A DNA stretch of 64,000 nt from Adiantum capillus-veneris (lineage: Eukaryota > Streptophyta > Polypodiopsida > Polypodiales > Pteridaceae), in NCBI GenBank assembly GCA_014529385.2, contig CM043943.1, positions 104,192,355 through 104,256,354 of the forward strand, given 5' to 3'. How positions within the stretch are numbered: the stretch's first letter is position 1; each line of letters opens with the position of its first letter. Below the pieces are notes generated by a model. That model was not told where the DNA came from. It saw nothing but the letters and a program-made list of their open reading frames with translations, and did no database searches. This document shows, in pieces, positions 42,693-54,262 of the stretch. The position numbers and the translations under genes are program-made.

Positions 42693-44658
42693 AAGAGACC
42701 TAAACTAGGGAAAAACACGAGCGTCTTGTGTAGTTGTTCTTTAACTTCCTCTAGGTTCGTCTAGAGTTCAAAACTTTCTTTTAGAAACCGCATAGCTTAA
42801 GATTGTCGTCTTTTGCTATGTAGAGGTAGCTTGGAAGTAATCATACTTGCTGAGTACCTTTAGGGCTGTAGGATTGTAGATTTTGATTAGGGTTTGGAGA
42901 TTGATTGGTAGACAAGACAAGTCTTATAAGATCAAGACTCTGAAAAAGATTAAAAACACAAGAAAACGAGTGTTTGTGGACACTTTCCACAACCCCATTG
43001 CATGAGAATCTAGGAGTAGGGTAAGTAGGATCCGAGGTGGATTTCAAAACATTGCTCTCTGAAAGAATCAAGTGTGAGTTGTTATTAGAAGTTGCAGAAT
43101 TTCAGGTCTATGGCTAGAAATAGCTCGAAAAGACTCGAATCTACTCAATCTGACTGGAGAGTAAGTCTAAAAGTTGTCTGAACCAGTGGGTAAGCTCAAA
43201 GACACTTCGAGGTTAAAATTTCAAGAGTTGGCCAAAACTCATATTATTTACTTTTTCTTGACATTTTAGGCCAAATTAAGTTTTGACTTGATTCATAGGC
43301 TTAAAATAGCTCATATAAAGTCTGTCTTCGAGAAAATTGCAAAAAAGTGCTCATTTTAAGCCCAAAGTTAATAATCATGATTATTAACTTTATGCTCTAA
43401 ATTGGCCAAGGTTCATACCATTGACTCATTGCATGTGTAAAAACAACTTTTGTAAAGGCCCAAGAGATTTGGATCACTAAACTGGTAAAAAATTGGGTAA
43501 AAACTAAAGTTTGTACTGACTTTTTGAATCTTGAGTATAAATTGGGGAAACATTTATCCAAACTTGTTGAAATTTGATTCATAGGCTTCTGTTGATGTGA
43601 TAAACATGTGTATATGCTCAGTTGACCAAAAAATTACAAAAAATTGTCAGAAGTAAATAATCGCAATTATTTACATCTGCCCTATTTTTCAACTTTTTTG
43701 ACCAAGTATGCATACCACTAGCTTCACCATGTTGTAATATGCCCACAAACCAAATTTGGTAAGATTTGGACCACTGGAGTGAAATTTGTGACTAAAATTG
43801 CAAAGTTAGTATGCAGATAGATAATTGATGACCATTTTACCAAAAATTGTCCAAACTTAATGAAACTTGGCTAGTAACCTTAACTTAAGGTACTTAACAG
43901 ATCTGTGTCAAATTTGGGGCAAAAACTTGCAAAAATCTAACTGGAGTAAATAATCGCGATTATTTACATCTGCTTCAAAACTTGATGATTTTGCAAATTT
44001 AAGTATACCACAAGGTCAAGCATATCAAGTAGATCTCACAAATCAATTTTGGTGAAATTTGGATTCCAAAAGTGAGACTTAAGCCAGATTCTCGAAATTA
44101 GAGTCTGCAGACACCAAACAGTTGATAAACTTGATCAGATTTTGTCCAAACTTGTTGAAACTTGTCCGGGGACTCTAACAAGTTGTATACTTGCCAAACC
44201 TATCAAAAAAGTGCAAAAAACTGACAAAAGTAAATAATCGCGATTATTTACTTCTGCTATCCAGAGATATCATTTTTTACTTTTGAACTTATACAGTGAT
44301 AGACCAACATAATATAAAGCCACAGGGCAATTTTGGGTTTAATCAGATCAAAATTGATACATGTACACGTAGTTTTCAAGTTGCAGATCAAACCTTTGAT
44401 TTTTGCTAAAGTCGAATCTGAAAGTCAAATTTTTGACTCTCATAGCTCGATTTGAAGTGCTACACAGAGACCAATCACAAGAATAGCAAAAACTCTACCG
44501 TCTTTATAGAAGAATAGCTAACTTGATTAAATTTGTACAGGAATCAGGTTGCAGACGCGGAATCAGTGGCTTGACAGAAAGTTGCAATTGAATCAAGTGG
44601 AAATTGACAACAAGTCAATTTCAAGGTGAGTACTCTATCCAGGGCTTCATAAGTCTAT
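42693..44658 (+). other. Long untranslated leader of element X
   Basis: Nearly 2 kb between primer site and gag without sustained reading frames. It holds the palindromic repeat array (43,095-44,253). A GAG|GTAGCT near 42,827, an AAG|GTGAGT at about 44,623 and a TATCCAG near 44,641 could be splice sites, but this is conjecture. Confidence 0.6.
43095..44253 (+). repeat. Tandem repeat of about 290 bp, each unit ending in a 22-28 bp palindrome
   Basis: Palindromes with half-site GTAAATAATCG (or GTTAATAATCA) joined directly to the inverse are centred at 43,377, 43,663, 43,956 and 44,240, that is, 286, 293 and 284 bp apart. Three are perfect: 43,364-43,391 (28 bp), 43,946-43,967 (22 bp) and 44,228-44,253 (26 bp). 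The one at 43,653-43,674 has one mismatch. Between them each unit shares blocks such as TTGTCCAAACTT(G/A)(T/A)TGAAACTTG and GGTGAAATTTGGA..C, so they are true tandem repeats whose best-kept part is the palindrome. A weak unit without an intact palindrome precedes them. Confidence 0.9.
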
Positions 44659-46062
44659 ATGAACCTTAGATCTAGTCGTGTACTAGGAAATCAGGGCATA
44701 CTCGAAGAAACCTCCAGTAGAGTATGCACCGAAGAAAGTGTGAATCCAGGCAATTCCTTGCACACAATTCTTGAAGAAGTCTCAGACACTTTTTCAGATT
44801 CAACATTCGAAATGTCTTCTTACTTGACTCACTCTAAAACAGGAACGACAGTGTGCTATAAGCATATACTATCTTTTTACAAGACTAACCGTCATGGAGC
44901 CCAGGTTTACTTGGACCCTAACGAGGAGTATGCTATTCGCATTGATGACCATGGTATTGAGTTTGAAGAAGAGGTTAGGGCAAACAAACAAGGAAAAATG
45001 AACATGGATCAAAATGGAACTCAGTATCTACAGGTCGAAAACCCTGATGTGATAGACAAATGGGGGTTAGAAGTAAACACCATAATCCCAGATATGTCAG
45101 CAAAAGAAGGACCACCAACTTTAGAATTTGAGGGATACGATCAAGTAGACTTGAAGCCTTTGAAACAGCTTAGTACGGATAATCCTAGGATCGGAGTCTA
45201 TTGTTGGGAAGATAGAAATATAAAAGATCTTATGTGGACTTTTCATGCCAAACCAGGACAATTAACGGCCATGAAGATCATCTATATCTTCAAGATCAAA
45301 AATAAGGCATCAGCAGACCTACCAACCTACCTGTTTAGGAATTGTTATAACAACAACTTTGTTATGATGACTCCTGAGGAGGTAGAAAAAACCAAATACC
45401 AAGGGTATTCCATCCGGGATTGGATATTAGGACAAGGACCAGAAACAATTCCAAGGGATGAACACCTTGAGAGATCATCTGAGAATAATGTGAAGAAACC
45501 AGAAACCACCTCATCATGTAGAAAACCGGGTGACACTAAGGCCAGTCCAAAGCTACATGAGTCACTATTTCCAACAGACTGGTTTGAAGGACTCAGAACA
45601 GGACCAACTCTCAGAAGACCTGGAGTTGAACCAAACAGACGCGTTAGACCAACTGATTTTCAAAAATGAGTCAGAAAATACAGTGGATCAGGGGATCCAT
45701 ACGACCACTTAGCAAGCTTTAAGCAAGTGCTAAGAGCAGAGCATATATTCGATTGCCATACTCAATTCGAGGGGTTTGGAATGACATTAGAAGGAAAAGC
45801 TTTCACATGGTTCCAAAACATTCCACCAAGGTCAATCATAGACTTGAACACATTAGCTCAAGGATTTGTAGCTACTTGTTCCAAAACGGGGATCAAACAT
45901 AATACGGTAGCTCAAATCTACAACTTTAAACAGAAACATGGTGAGTCTGTTAGGGATTGTGCAACTCGAATGAAACAATACATTGCCAGATGCCCAGAGA
46001 TGGAGATACTTGCAGAAGAACGACTTGTATCTTTGTTTCTAGAGCGACTGCTAAACAAATAA
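44659..46062 (+). pseudogene. Gag of element X, N-terminal part and capsid-like core
   Basis: ATG at 44,659 (MNLRSSRVLGNQG) opens 336 residues, ended by an in-frame TGA at 45,667-45,669. The same frame continues VRKYSGSGDPYDHLASFKQV into the retrotransposon gag core (FGMTLEGKAFTWFQNIPPRS, HGESVRDCATRMKQYIARCP) up to TAA at 46,060-46,062. The N-terminal 300 residues have no family I recognise; they contain CYKHILSFYKTNRHGAQVYL and look folded, not low-complexity. One readthrough or mutation separates the halves. The second stop and later frame changes make the gene inactive. Confidence 0.75.
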
Positions 46063-46256
46063 CTTCATGCTATACTCTATAGTAAAAAGCATACAACCCT
46101 AGAAGTGTGTGTGTCTGATGCTATTGACCTAGAAAAAAATTGTAAGATCTTCAATGAAGAAGATATCCCTAAGGATAACCAAAGCGAGAAGACAGCGTCC
46201 ACAAAACCAGCACAAGTGGAAAGGCTGCTACGACACCACTCTCAGCTATAGAAGAT

Positions 46257-47210
46257 ATGCTAAAAAGGATGAACGACATGATGAACAATATGCAAAAAGC
46301 ACCTATGAGAGGACCAGGACAAGGAATACCTCCACAAGGACAACCAATTAGGCCACAAAAATGGTGTGCAATCGAGGATAAATGGACCAACCATGAGACC
46401 CAAGAGTGCTACTTCAGACCAAAGTATGATGGGAGTGTTCACTATGTGTCCATGAGACCACAAGGACAACCCATGTACAGATATCAGCCAAATATGGCCC
46501 ATGCTCAAAGACCACCAATGGGTATGAAAAGAGCTCAACCTATGTTGGGACAACAACCTCTGTATCCAGGACATAATGTAGTGCCTATAAAGTACATGCA
46601 CTCTGAAGGAGTCATAGATGAACAAGCATTAGTGCCTGTTACACCCTATGTAGAGCCTAGTCCATCTACAGTAATGGTAGAAGGAGATTGGTATAGTCCA
46701 CATCCACCACCAATGGAAGAAACCGTGACTTATGCTCCACCAGAGCTCGCACCAATGTATTATGTAACTAATCAAGGTGTCAGACCTCCCATGGGAAGAC
46801 CCATGATGAAGCTTAGAATAGTAAACTATCATAACTGTGGTGCTGATGACCATTGGAAAAATGAATGTCCAGAGCCTGAAAAAAACCTCAAACCAATTGA
46901 AGCCTATCGCATACAATGTTGCAAAAATGGAGGACACTTTGCGGAAGATTGTCCTAAAAATCCTTTAAACAAGGGAAAAACCGTAGTAAACGTAGTCCAA
47001 GTGATGCCTAGTAGCTCATCAGAGAGTGAACCGATTGTTCCCATCAAGGTAATCACTAGAGTCCAGGCAATGAAAAAGAAACACAACTCCTCTGATGATT
47101 CGGAGAACACGAAAGCTTCTTTTCAAATAATCAAAAGAAGCAGAAGCAAAAGATATGAGATGAGAAAACAAAAACAACGGGTTGAAACGAAGAGAAAGCA
47201 AAAAAGGTAG
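46257..47210 (+). pseudogene. Gag C-terminal region of element X with worn zinc knuckles
   Basis: 317 open residues, Met/Pro/Gln-rich at first (RGPGQGIPPQGQPIRPQ), with a Cys/His motif WCAIEDKWTNHETQECY. Two worn CCHC-like motifs follow near 46,830 (HNCGADDHWKNEC) and 46,915 (CCKNGGHFAEDC), then a basic Lys/Arg/Ser tail. It is in a different frame from the upstream gag core, so a frameshift lies between 46,062 and 46,257. Nucleic-acid binding is the expected role of the intact protein. Confidence 0.7.
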
Positions 47211-47914
47211 CCCATGACAAATTGAAAGAAAGTGGCAGTGAATTCAAGGAAACAACCGTGAAATCTGGAGGATCCATTCTTGTTGATAAAATTTTTGAGC
47301 CTATTAATGCCGCCTTGGAAGCCTACCAAGTAGGACTTAAAGCAGGGCAAAACATGGAAATCAAGTGGAAAAAGTATCCATCTCCAGACATGGAAGCAGC
47401 GAACCTGGAAGCTTATCAAAATTTGGTAAGAATCACGCAAGAAATGCTGGAAAAACAAAAACCCAAGCTTTAAAGTATTGCCAAACCTGAAGAGCTTGCG
47501 GTAGAAGAAACGAAAGCAAAATCTGATGTGGTGGCAGAACCCCACCTTGAAACAAATGAACCAGAGCTTATAGTGCCAAACAGCGAAGATTCCTTAGACA
47601 GAATTCCATTCATAGACGAAGACTGGCCAGGACACTTATGGGAAAAAGTGAGAGAGATCAATGATGGGAGCCTAACTTTAAAGTCAGCTCCTATAGAGGA
47701 AGTCTAGTTGGATAACCTACCTTTTGATATGAACATGGATTTACAATCCTTGTACGGGGATTGCGGATCGGAAGCTTCAGGAATGTCGAAACCATTGACA
47801 TTAAAAACATTACCTTCTTACTTGGGAGATAACGAAGACGAATCCATCGTGTGCAAGACCACTCAAGTAAAAAGAACTGAATAGACCCTAGAAGTAGACA
47901 ACATTCATTCAATC
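47211..47914 (+). pseudogene. Linker between gag and protease of element X, decayed
   Basis: Short open pieces (47,222-47,473; about 47,470-47,706; 47,710-47,883) in acidic and charged sequence (IPFIDEDWPGHLWEKVREIN) separated by single stop codons. No catalytic motif. It connects the gag tail to the protease. Confidence 0.55.
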
Positions 47915-49087
47915 ATGTCTACACCCATCCAATGCACTCTTACCTTGGGAGAACTGTTAAAACTCAGACCATACTTGTGGAATGATTTACAAAAAACCCT
48001 AGAGAAGGTAGGGATAACGGGGTTAATCTCAAAGAATTTGGGAAAATTGAAAAATAAAATGGAAAACCAAGAGATTCGAGCAGTTCCTATGAACAAAGTT
48101 GGAGAATATCATGAAGGGGAAGAAGGAAACACCACCCTCCCAATGAAATATAATGACATTCAAACCATGGTGATACTGGATAGTGGAGTTGGCATAGCCA
48201 TAGCCACTAAAGCAGAATGGGAATCCTGGGGACAGCTAGCCATCAAACAAACTCACATGAAATTGCAATTGGCTGACGGACACATTGAGAGACCATTAGG
48301 GCTGCTTGAAAAAGTGATAGCCAATTCCTGTGGAATTGAATATCAACACACTTTTGCCATAGTAGACTTTGGGAAAAAACTCAACTATGAAATCATATTG
48401 GGAAGACCTTTCATGCGACAGGTACAGCTTATTCAAGATTGGGAAAACAACTATCTGTACTTGAAGCAAGTGGGATCTATAACAAGAGTCAATCTAAAAG
48501 ACCAATATAGAGATGTCTTGAAAACTCCCATCCAAGAGTTTGATTCAGTCTCTTCGGCTGAAACTAAACTCCCAACCTGGTTAAACAAAGACATTTGGAT
48601 GTGCGGAGCTTCAGAAAACGGAAGCTTAAAACAGGAAGAATGTATTTTAGAAAGGGATTGCACTGACGAAGCCTACGTACCTAAACCCTTTCCAGAGCAT
48701 TTATTTGAGCCATTCAAGTGGACTCAAATTTTAGCGACAATGGATGTATGTGTGAATACGTCTATGCCTACTCAATTTTGCAATGAGGATGGCTACAACA
48801 TAATTCCCATCCAAATGATTTCAATCCTTAACATTGAAAACGAAGATGAGGAATCCAAGGAGTTAATGAAAGCTCAACAAGTCTTTTCAGACCTCTATTA
48901 CGATGCAACTGATGAGTTAGATGAACACTCAGCTACCTCAGAGGATTCGGGGTCAGAAAAAGAGCATACGAGAGCTAAGTTACTCTTAAAGGGAGGGGAG
49001 GAAAAGTTTTTTGACTTTCCAAACCAGAAATCAAGAAGACAAAAATGGTATAGACGAAAGAGGGACACCGGAATTATGAAAACATGA
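47915..49087 (+). pseudogene. Retropepsin-type protease region of element X
   Basis: An open frame of 390 codons with the aspartic protease signature MVILDSGVGIAIATKAEW near 48,168 and the second-strand motif YEIILGRPFMRQVQLIQDW near 48,390. This is the order of a retroviral-type protease that cuts the polyprotein. The remaining 200 residues form an acidic linker toward RT (QVFSDLYYDATDELDEHSAT) ending in a basic tail. Open throughout but flanked on both sides by stops, so it could not be made from the polyprotein as it stands. Confidence 0.75.
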
Positions 49088-49195
49088 CCTATGCCATCAA
49101 TCTCCAGTAAAACACAGTTCCTGATGTAGATAGATGCTAATGATTGTGTCAAGGATAAAATAACTGGCAGATATCCTTCAAACAAAAATTCAAAA

Positions 49196-50719
49196 ATGTC
49201 TCAGACATCGAGAAAAACAAGGAAGGGTACTCAAGAAAAATCACAGGATAAGAAACCACTCATGAGCAAAGTCGAGCGGAAAGAGAAATATCAAGAGTTG
49301 AAAAAAGCTCTAAAGGAGATATACACAACTGAAATGGAAACCATGGAAGAAGATGGTAAGGATGCAATGCATGTTTCATCCCATTACAAAAAGTATACTC
49401 TCCAAGATCAGAAAATCATAATTGAACAACCTGTTAGGGAACTACGAAAACAAGGTGAATCTTACGAAGGGCCTGAAAATGCTAAAAGGGTAGACTTGGC
49501 TAAACCAGGAGAAGAGCCTAGACCTGCTTACATTGTGAATGACCTAGCAGCAGAAGAAGAAAAGATTTTGTTGAGCTTTGTAAAGGAATATCGAGATATC
49601 TTCGCTTGTTCTTACAAGGATCTCAAGGGCGTTGATCCAGAAATCTGTCAACATACTATACCCATGAGAAATGATGGGAAACCAAGTAGACAGAGACCAT
49701 ACACGTATAACGAAACATTTGCCAGGAAAACTAAAGGAAGTCGAATTCATTTACGAAATTGAACACACAGATTGGGTGTCCCCAATTGTGGTAGTACCCA
49801 AGAAGAATGGGAAATTACGAGTGTGTGTTAATCTCAAAAAGGTGAATGCATCCACCATTAGAGACAACTTTCCTCTCCCAATAACTGAGCATGTTTTAGA
49901 ACGAGTTGCAGGAAAAGAAGCTTACAGCTTCTCAGACGGCTTTTTGGGATACAATCAAATTTTGGTTGACCCAAAAGATCAGCATAAAACTGCTTTTGCA
50001 ACAAAATGGGGTATATTTGCCTATTGGGTTATGCCATTTGGGTTAACTACTGCTCCAAAGGTTGATGAGCCATGCTTTCAAAGAATATCTTAGGAAATTC
50101 TTAGAAGTATATATGGATGATCTATGTGTACATTCATCAATCCGGGCTGATCATTTTTGAACACCTCAAAAAGGTATTCAAAAAATGTAGACTTTATAGG
50201 ATTTGCTTAAAGCTTGAAAAGTGCACATTCATGGGAAGACAAGGAAAAATTCTTGGACATATAGTGTTTAAAAATGGCATAGCTACTGATATTGAGAAGA
50301 TTCATGTCATTGCTGATTTGCCTAGACCAACAACAATCAAGGGGGTACAAGCCTTCATGGGACATTGTGGATATTACCGACGGTTCATCTACATGTACGC
50401 TATAATTGCAAAACCCATGTATAGCTTGATTACGCACTTTGAATGGACCAAGGCATGTGAAGAATCCTTCATGAAGCTTAAGCAAGCTCTCACCTCACCG
50501 CCAATATTGAAAGCACCAGATTGGGATAAGGTATTCCACGTACATGTAGATGCTTTTAATTTTGCTATCGGTTGTATACTAGCTCAACCAGGAGACGAAA
50601 AAATTGACTTTCCTATTTCTTATGCTAGCCGACAATTAAACATGGCAGAAAAGAATTACACCACCACCAAAAGAGAAGGATTAGGAATGATCTATGCCGT
50701 TAAAAAGTATAGACATTAG
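49196..50719 (+). pseudogene. Reverse transcriptase and RNase H start of element X
   Basis: RT begins in the first frame (49,196-49,762; RPAYIVNDLAAEEEKILLSF) and shifts frame at about 49,730. It continues WVSPIVVVPKKNGKLRVCVN, NFPLPITEHVLERVAG and VMPFGLTTAP. It shifts again so that EVYMDDLCVHSS (YMDD codons at 50,110-50,121) is read in a third frame, and shifts once more near 50,158 into HLKKVFKKCRLY and LGHIVFKNGIA. The thumb FMGHCGYYRRF and RNase H (FHVHVDAFNFAIGCILAQPG) follow up to TAG near 50,719. All catalytic motifs are present but spread over frames, so it is a decayed gene. The similarity is to the Athila/Tat side of Ty3/gypsy. Confidence 0.85.
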
Positions 50720-50963
50720 CTATTAGCCAACAAGTTTGTGTTCTTTGTGGACCACCAAGCTTTGTTGTATTTGGTCAACAAGCCATGCAGCACAGAGAAT
50801 AGTGAGATGGTTCATCATTCTTCTCGAATTTGATTTCACTCTGGTTGTTAAAAAAAGCACTACACATCAACGAGCAGATCATTTGTCAAGGATTGTTTCA
50901 GGGGAATTACCTAAAGGGGTAGACGATGATTTACCAGATGCCTATTTGTTCTCCGTGGAATGA
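50720..50963 (+). pseudogene. RNase H end of element X
   Basis: Continues RNase H in shifted frames: FVFFVDHQALLYLVNKP in one, then FDFTLVVKKSTTHQRADHLS(R) in the next, the usual end of RNase H before integrase. Confidence 0.75.
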
Positions 50964-50987
50964 ATACCTAGATGGTCGGCAAACATT

Positions 50988-51350
50988 GTGTCATTGATGA
51001 CAATAGCTCAAGTGGATTCAGACATACCACTTCCTATCACAATCGGATTAATCGAGCAATCAGCTATGTATCAATTACTAGCTGGAAGGCTATACAAAAG
51101 AAATCGAGACGGGATATTGCTCTTATGCATTAACCTTGAAGAAAAAGAACAGTACCTAAGTCAAGCACATGTTACCATAGTAGGACTTCACTTTGCGGAA
51201 GACCAAACTATGCATCGAATCTTGAGACTTGGCGTATTTTGGCCGACTATGAGGAGAGATGTTAGATCATTTGTAAAGGATTGCCCTCAATGTCAAAAAC
51301 AAACACCCATTCCTCATGTAACATTGTTGCAAAATGTCACATGTTTCTAA
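50988..51350 (+). pseudogene. First integrase zinc-binding domain of element X
   Basis: An HHCC domain is readable: LLAGRLYKRNRDGILLLCIN, then HVTIVGLHF with the two His, HRILRLGVFWPTMRRDVRSF, and the CPQC pair near 51,285. It is immediately followed by another HHCC domain that leads into the integrase core. Having two in tandem is unusual; see findings. A frame change separates them near 51,335. Confidence 0.75.
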
Positions 51351-52230
51351 GTGGAGTAATTATATGCTTACTTACTTATTGAGCCGAACATTTCCTGAGG
51401 ATATGAGTAAATGCCGTCAAAGAGAAATTGAAACTGAAGCAAGTGACTATGCTCTTATTGGAAACCAATTGTATCGGAGAGGTAAAGATCAACATTTGCG
51501 TCTTTGTGCAAATGAAAACGAGTATATTCCAATTATAGAACAACCACATGTTGGATTAGCTGGAGGTCACTTTTCTAGTGAGACCACCGCAAGAGCAATC
51601 TTGATGGCAGGCATATGGTGGCCAACACTTTTTGCATATGCCAAAGAATATGTTCGAAGATGTGATACTTGTCAACGAGCAAAAATGCCAACACGAGTAG
51701 ATAGCATGCCCTTAAGACCAATGATGGGGGCTAGAGCTTTCGCAAAATGGGGTATAGATTTTGTTGGACCGATACAGCCACCTGCTTATAGAACCCAAGC
51801 TCAATATACCATTGTAGCTATGGACTATTTGACCAAGTGGGACGAGGCTAAAGCAACTCAAAAGAATGATGCCAGAACCAGTGCTGCATTCTTATATGAG
51901 TATGTATTCACAAGATATGGACTGCCAATAGATATTGTCAGTGATCAGCGAACTCATTTCCTCAATGAGGTACTAGAGTATTTGCTTAATGAGTTTATGG
52001 TCATCCATAACAAATCAGCTCCCTATCACCCACAAGCAAACAGACAAGCTGAGCATACGAATAAAACTCTTATCTCGATGCTGACTAAAGTGGTTAGTTT
52101 AGGAAGGACAGACTGGGAAATGGATCTCCATGCTTCTCTATGGGCTTATCAAGTTTCATTTAACCTTGTTTATGGCCTTGATGCCATACTGCCAATAGAA
52201 TTTCTATTGCCAACATTAAGGGTAGTATAG
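51334..52230 (+). pseudogene. Second integrase zinc-binding domain and integrase catalytic core of element X
   Basis: 298 open codons. The zinc domain has HVGLAGGHFSSETTARAILM and CDTCQRAK. The core has the DDE residues in KWGIDFVGPI, VSDQRTHF and RQAEHTNKTL (canonical GQAE now RQAE). The linker before the zinc domain (YLLSRTFPEDM..., YALIGNQLYRRGKDQHLRLC) is what normally precedes integrase in this group, so this second copy is the standard one. The frame ends at TAG near 52,230, before the C-terminal domain. Confidence 0.85.
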
Positions 52231-52254
52231 AATCTTGAGTGGAATGGACATGAA

Positions 52255-52785
52255 TTGTCAGAAAGACTTGAATATTCGGAAAAGTTAGACAAGCAAAGGC
52301 TAACTGCTGTAGCTCATATCTATGCACAAAAGTGGAAACAAAAACAGTTTTTTGACTCCCACTTAATCACAAAGATCTTCAAGAAAGGGGACTTAGTTCT
52401 AGTCTATTCCCTTAAGCAACACATTCCGAAGTTTAAGAAAAAGGGAAACGGACCATTTATCATTGAAGATGTATCTCCAAGTGGAGCAGTAAAATTGTCC
52501 ACCCTAGATGGTGAACCAATGGCTAATTGGATTAGTGGATGTCGTTTAAAGAAATATAATTTTCCATTGACCAATGGATTGCTAGAGAGAATGCATGCAG
52601 CCAAACAAAGGAAGATCAAACGACAACAAGTTATTGATGAAGCCCAAGAGGAAGCTAGGCTTTGGGTACTCAAGCGAAAAGCTGCTCTCAAGAATCAACA
52701 GATACCGATTCCCATCAACACTTTGGAAATAGATGATCGACAATGGGAATTACCTAAAGACGCAGTTTCAAGAGATGATGACTAG
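52255..52785 (+). pseudogene. Integrase C-terminal domain of element X
   Basis: 176 open codons in the frame after the integrase core. Contains FKKGDLVLVYSLKQHIPKFK and GNGPFIIEDVSPSGAVKLST, the SH3-like GPF/Y module, followed by a long basic helix (MHAAKQRKIKRQQVIDEAQE) and an acidic end. There is no chromodomain, consistent with a non-chromovirus gypsy element. Confidence 0.8.
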
Positions 52786-52794
52786 TTAGATGGA

Positions 52795-53374
52795 ATGGAC
52801 CTGTGCATTAAGGTACAGCTCAACAATCATAGCACCAATGCTTTGGTCGACACAGGACCTAGAGTAAATGCAGTCAGTTATTCCACATACAAGAAGGCAA
52901 CAAGTCAAGCATTGACAGCAGGAATAGCGACAATCAAAGGATGCAACAAGAACCAAACTCCAACATTGGGAGTAGTCAACTTGAACGTGATAGTACATGG
53001 ATGTTCATGTCCTCATCAGTTTGTATGCTTTCTAGATGAGCACATGAGTGAGGCGATGATTCTTGGAATTCCCTGGATGCGTACATACAAAGTGATACCA
53101 GATTGGGATATGAATCAGCTAAAGCTCTCACCTAAAGGAGGGCAACTCATTGTTCCAATTGCACCAAGCAAGGAGGAATGGAAAAGAAGCAATCGGCAGA
53201 CCAATCCACAAAGTCAAACTTCTCCATCCCCTCGACAATCAAATGCTACATGTAGCATGCAAGGAGTAAGGCAAATTTGGGTACCAAAAGCACAGCTTAA
53301 GGATAAACCAATTCAGATTTGGGTGCGTAAAACTTCACTGACGAAACAAAAGAAGGTTCCAAGGGTTCGAACAC
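52795..53374 (+). pseudogene. Second retropepsin-like domain downstream of integrase in element X
   Basis: An open frame starting MDLCIKVQLNNHSTNALVDT has the DTG motif in NALVDTGPRVNAVSYSTYKK. It has the paired motif EAMILGIPWMRTYKVIPDW and a QLKLSPKGGQLIVPI strand: the layout of a retroviral-type aspartic protease. It sits after the integrase, while the usual protease lies before RT (47,915-49,087). After it comes a Ser/Gln/Pro-rich tail, cut at 53,374 by the copia insertion. The tail resumes at 59,056. Confidence 0.7.
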
Positions 53375-54202
53375 TGTTAGGAAATAAGACGTAGCTAAAT
53401 AGATAATTGAGTAGATTACTTAATGGAGAGAGACAGATTTATATACACGAGATTATAGAGTAGGGAGAGAGAGAGTACACACGATATACGTGGTTCACCC
53501 AATGTGGGCTACGTCCACGGGAAAGCAGCCACTCAATGGCTTTAGTACTTCAAAACAAGAAGTAGTTTACAAAGGGATTATACCCTTAATGGTGCTCCCA
53601 CCTTGCTTCACTCTCACCACCTCACACTCACCTTGTTGCATCAACTTCACACTATAAAATGTGTGTAGAAATGGCCTCCTTTTATAGGCCAAAAGGGCTG
53701 CCCTCTCTTATGAGAGACAGCCATGTGTAGCCGCCCTTGTGCGAATAAGTCCAAATCGGACCCTCCAATCCACCCATGTGTGGCCGCCCTTGAGAAGACA
53801 AGTCCGCTTTTGAATTCGGCCACCGGCCATTGACTTCCGACCACCGGCCACCGACCATTGACTTCCGACCACCGGCCATTGGCCATTGACTTCCGACCAC
53901 CGGCCATTGGCCATTGACTACCGGCCACCGGCCAACCGACCGGTTGTTTTCCGACCACTTTCCGACCGCCGTCCGGCCATAATATTCCGGCGAAAAGGAA
54001 TATTCCGGTGAAAAAAAAAGTCTCAGGGGCCTCCGCCCCCGAGGCCTTTAAAGTTGCCCCTGATTCTTGTCCGTGAAAATTTTGGTTTCCGGTGAGTGAT
54101 TTTCCTTCACGCACGATGGCTTCTCCTCATAATGGGGGCCTTACAAATGTGCGCTTTTACCACAGAAAATTACAAAGGGTAAATCAGGCTCCATACTTAA
54201 CA
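53375..54202 (-). repeat. 3' LTR of the young copia element
   Basis: TGTTAAGTATGG...TCCTAACA on the minus strand. TATA-like CCTATAAAAGG at 53,678-53,688 (minus strand). Contains a GGTCGGAAGTCAATGGCC-type minisatellite at about 53,818-53,935. Confidence 0.97.
53818..53935. repeat. Short minisatellite in the copia LTR
   Basis: Units of CCGGCCATTGACTTCCGACCA, partly shortened, about five copies. The partner LTR has the same array at about 58,660-58,785 with an extra 7 bp, so the repeat number is changing. Trp/Met/Gly-rich frames over it are artefacts. Confidence 0.9.
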
Positions 54203-54215
54203 ATCTCCCACTTGG
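54203..54215 (-). promoter_or_regulatory. Polypurine tract of the young copia element
   Basis: Minus-strand CCAAGTGGGAGAT, directly before the TGTTAAG start of the 3' LTR. Confidence 0.9.
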
Positions 54216-54262
54216 AGACTGATCTCCAAACCAAACCTGTGACTACTTTCCATTCTGGCTTC

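Noticed and set aside
43095-44253. Possible CRISPR-like array (regular palindromic repeats)
   Set aside because: The period is about 290 bp, the spacers are homologous to each other, and the context is a plant retroelement leader; it is not a CRISPR array.
53647-54114. 155-codon and smaller frames rich in Gly, Arg, Trp and Ser in the copia LTRs
   Set aside because: They read the GGCCATTGACTTCCGACCACC minisatellite; both LTRs give the same artefact.
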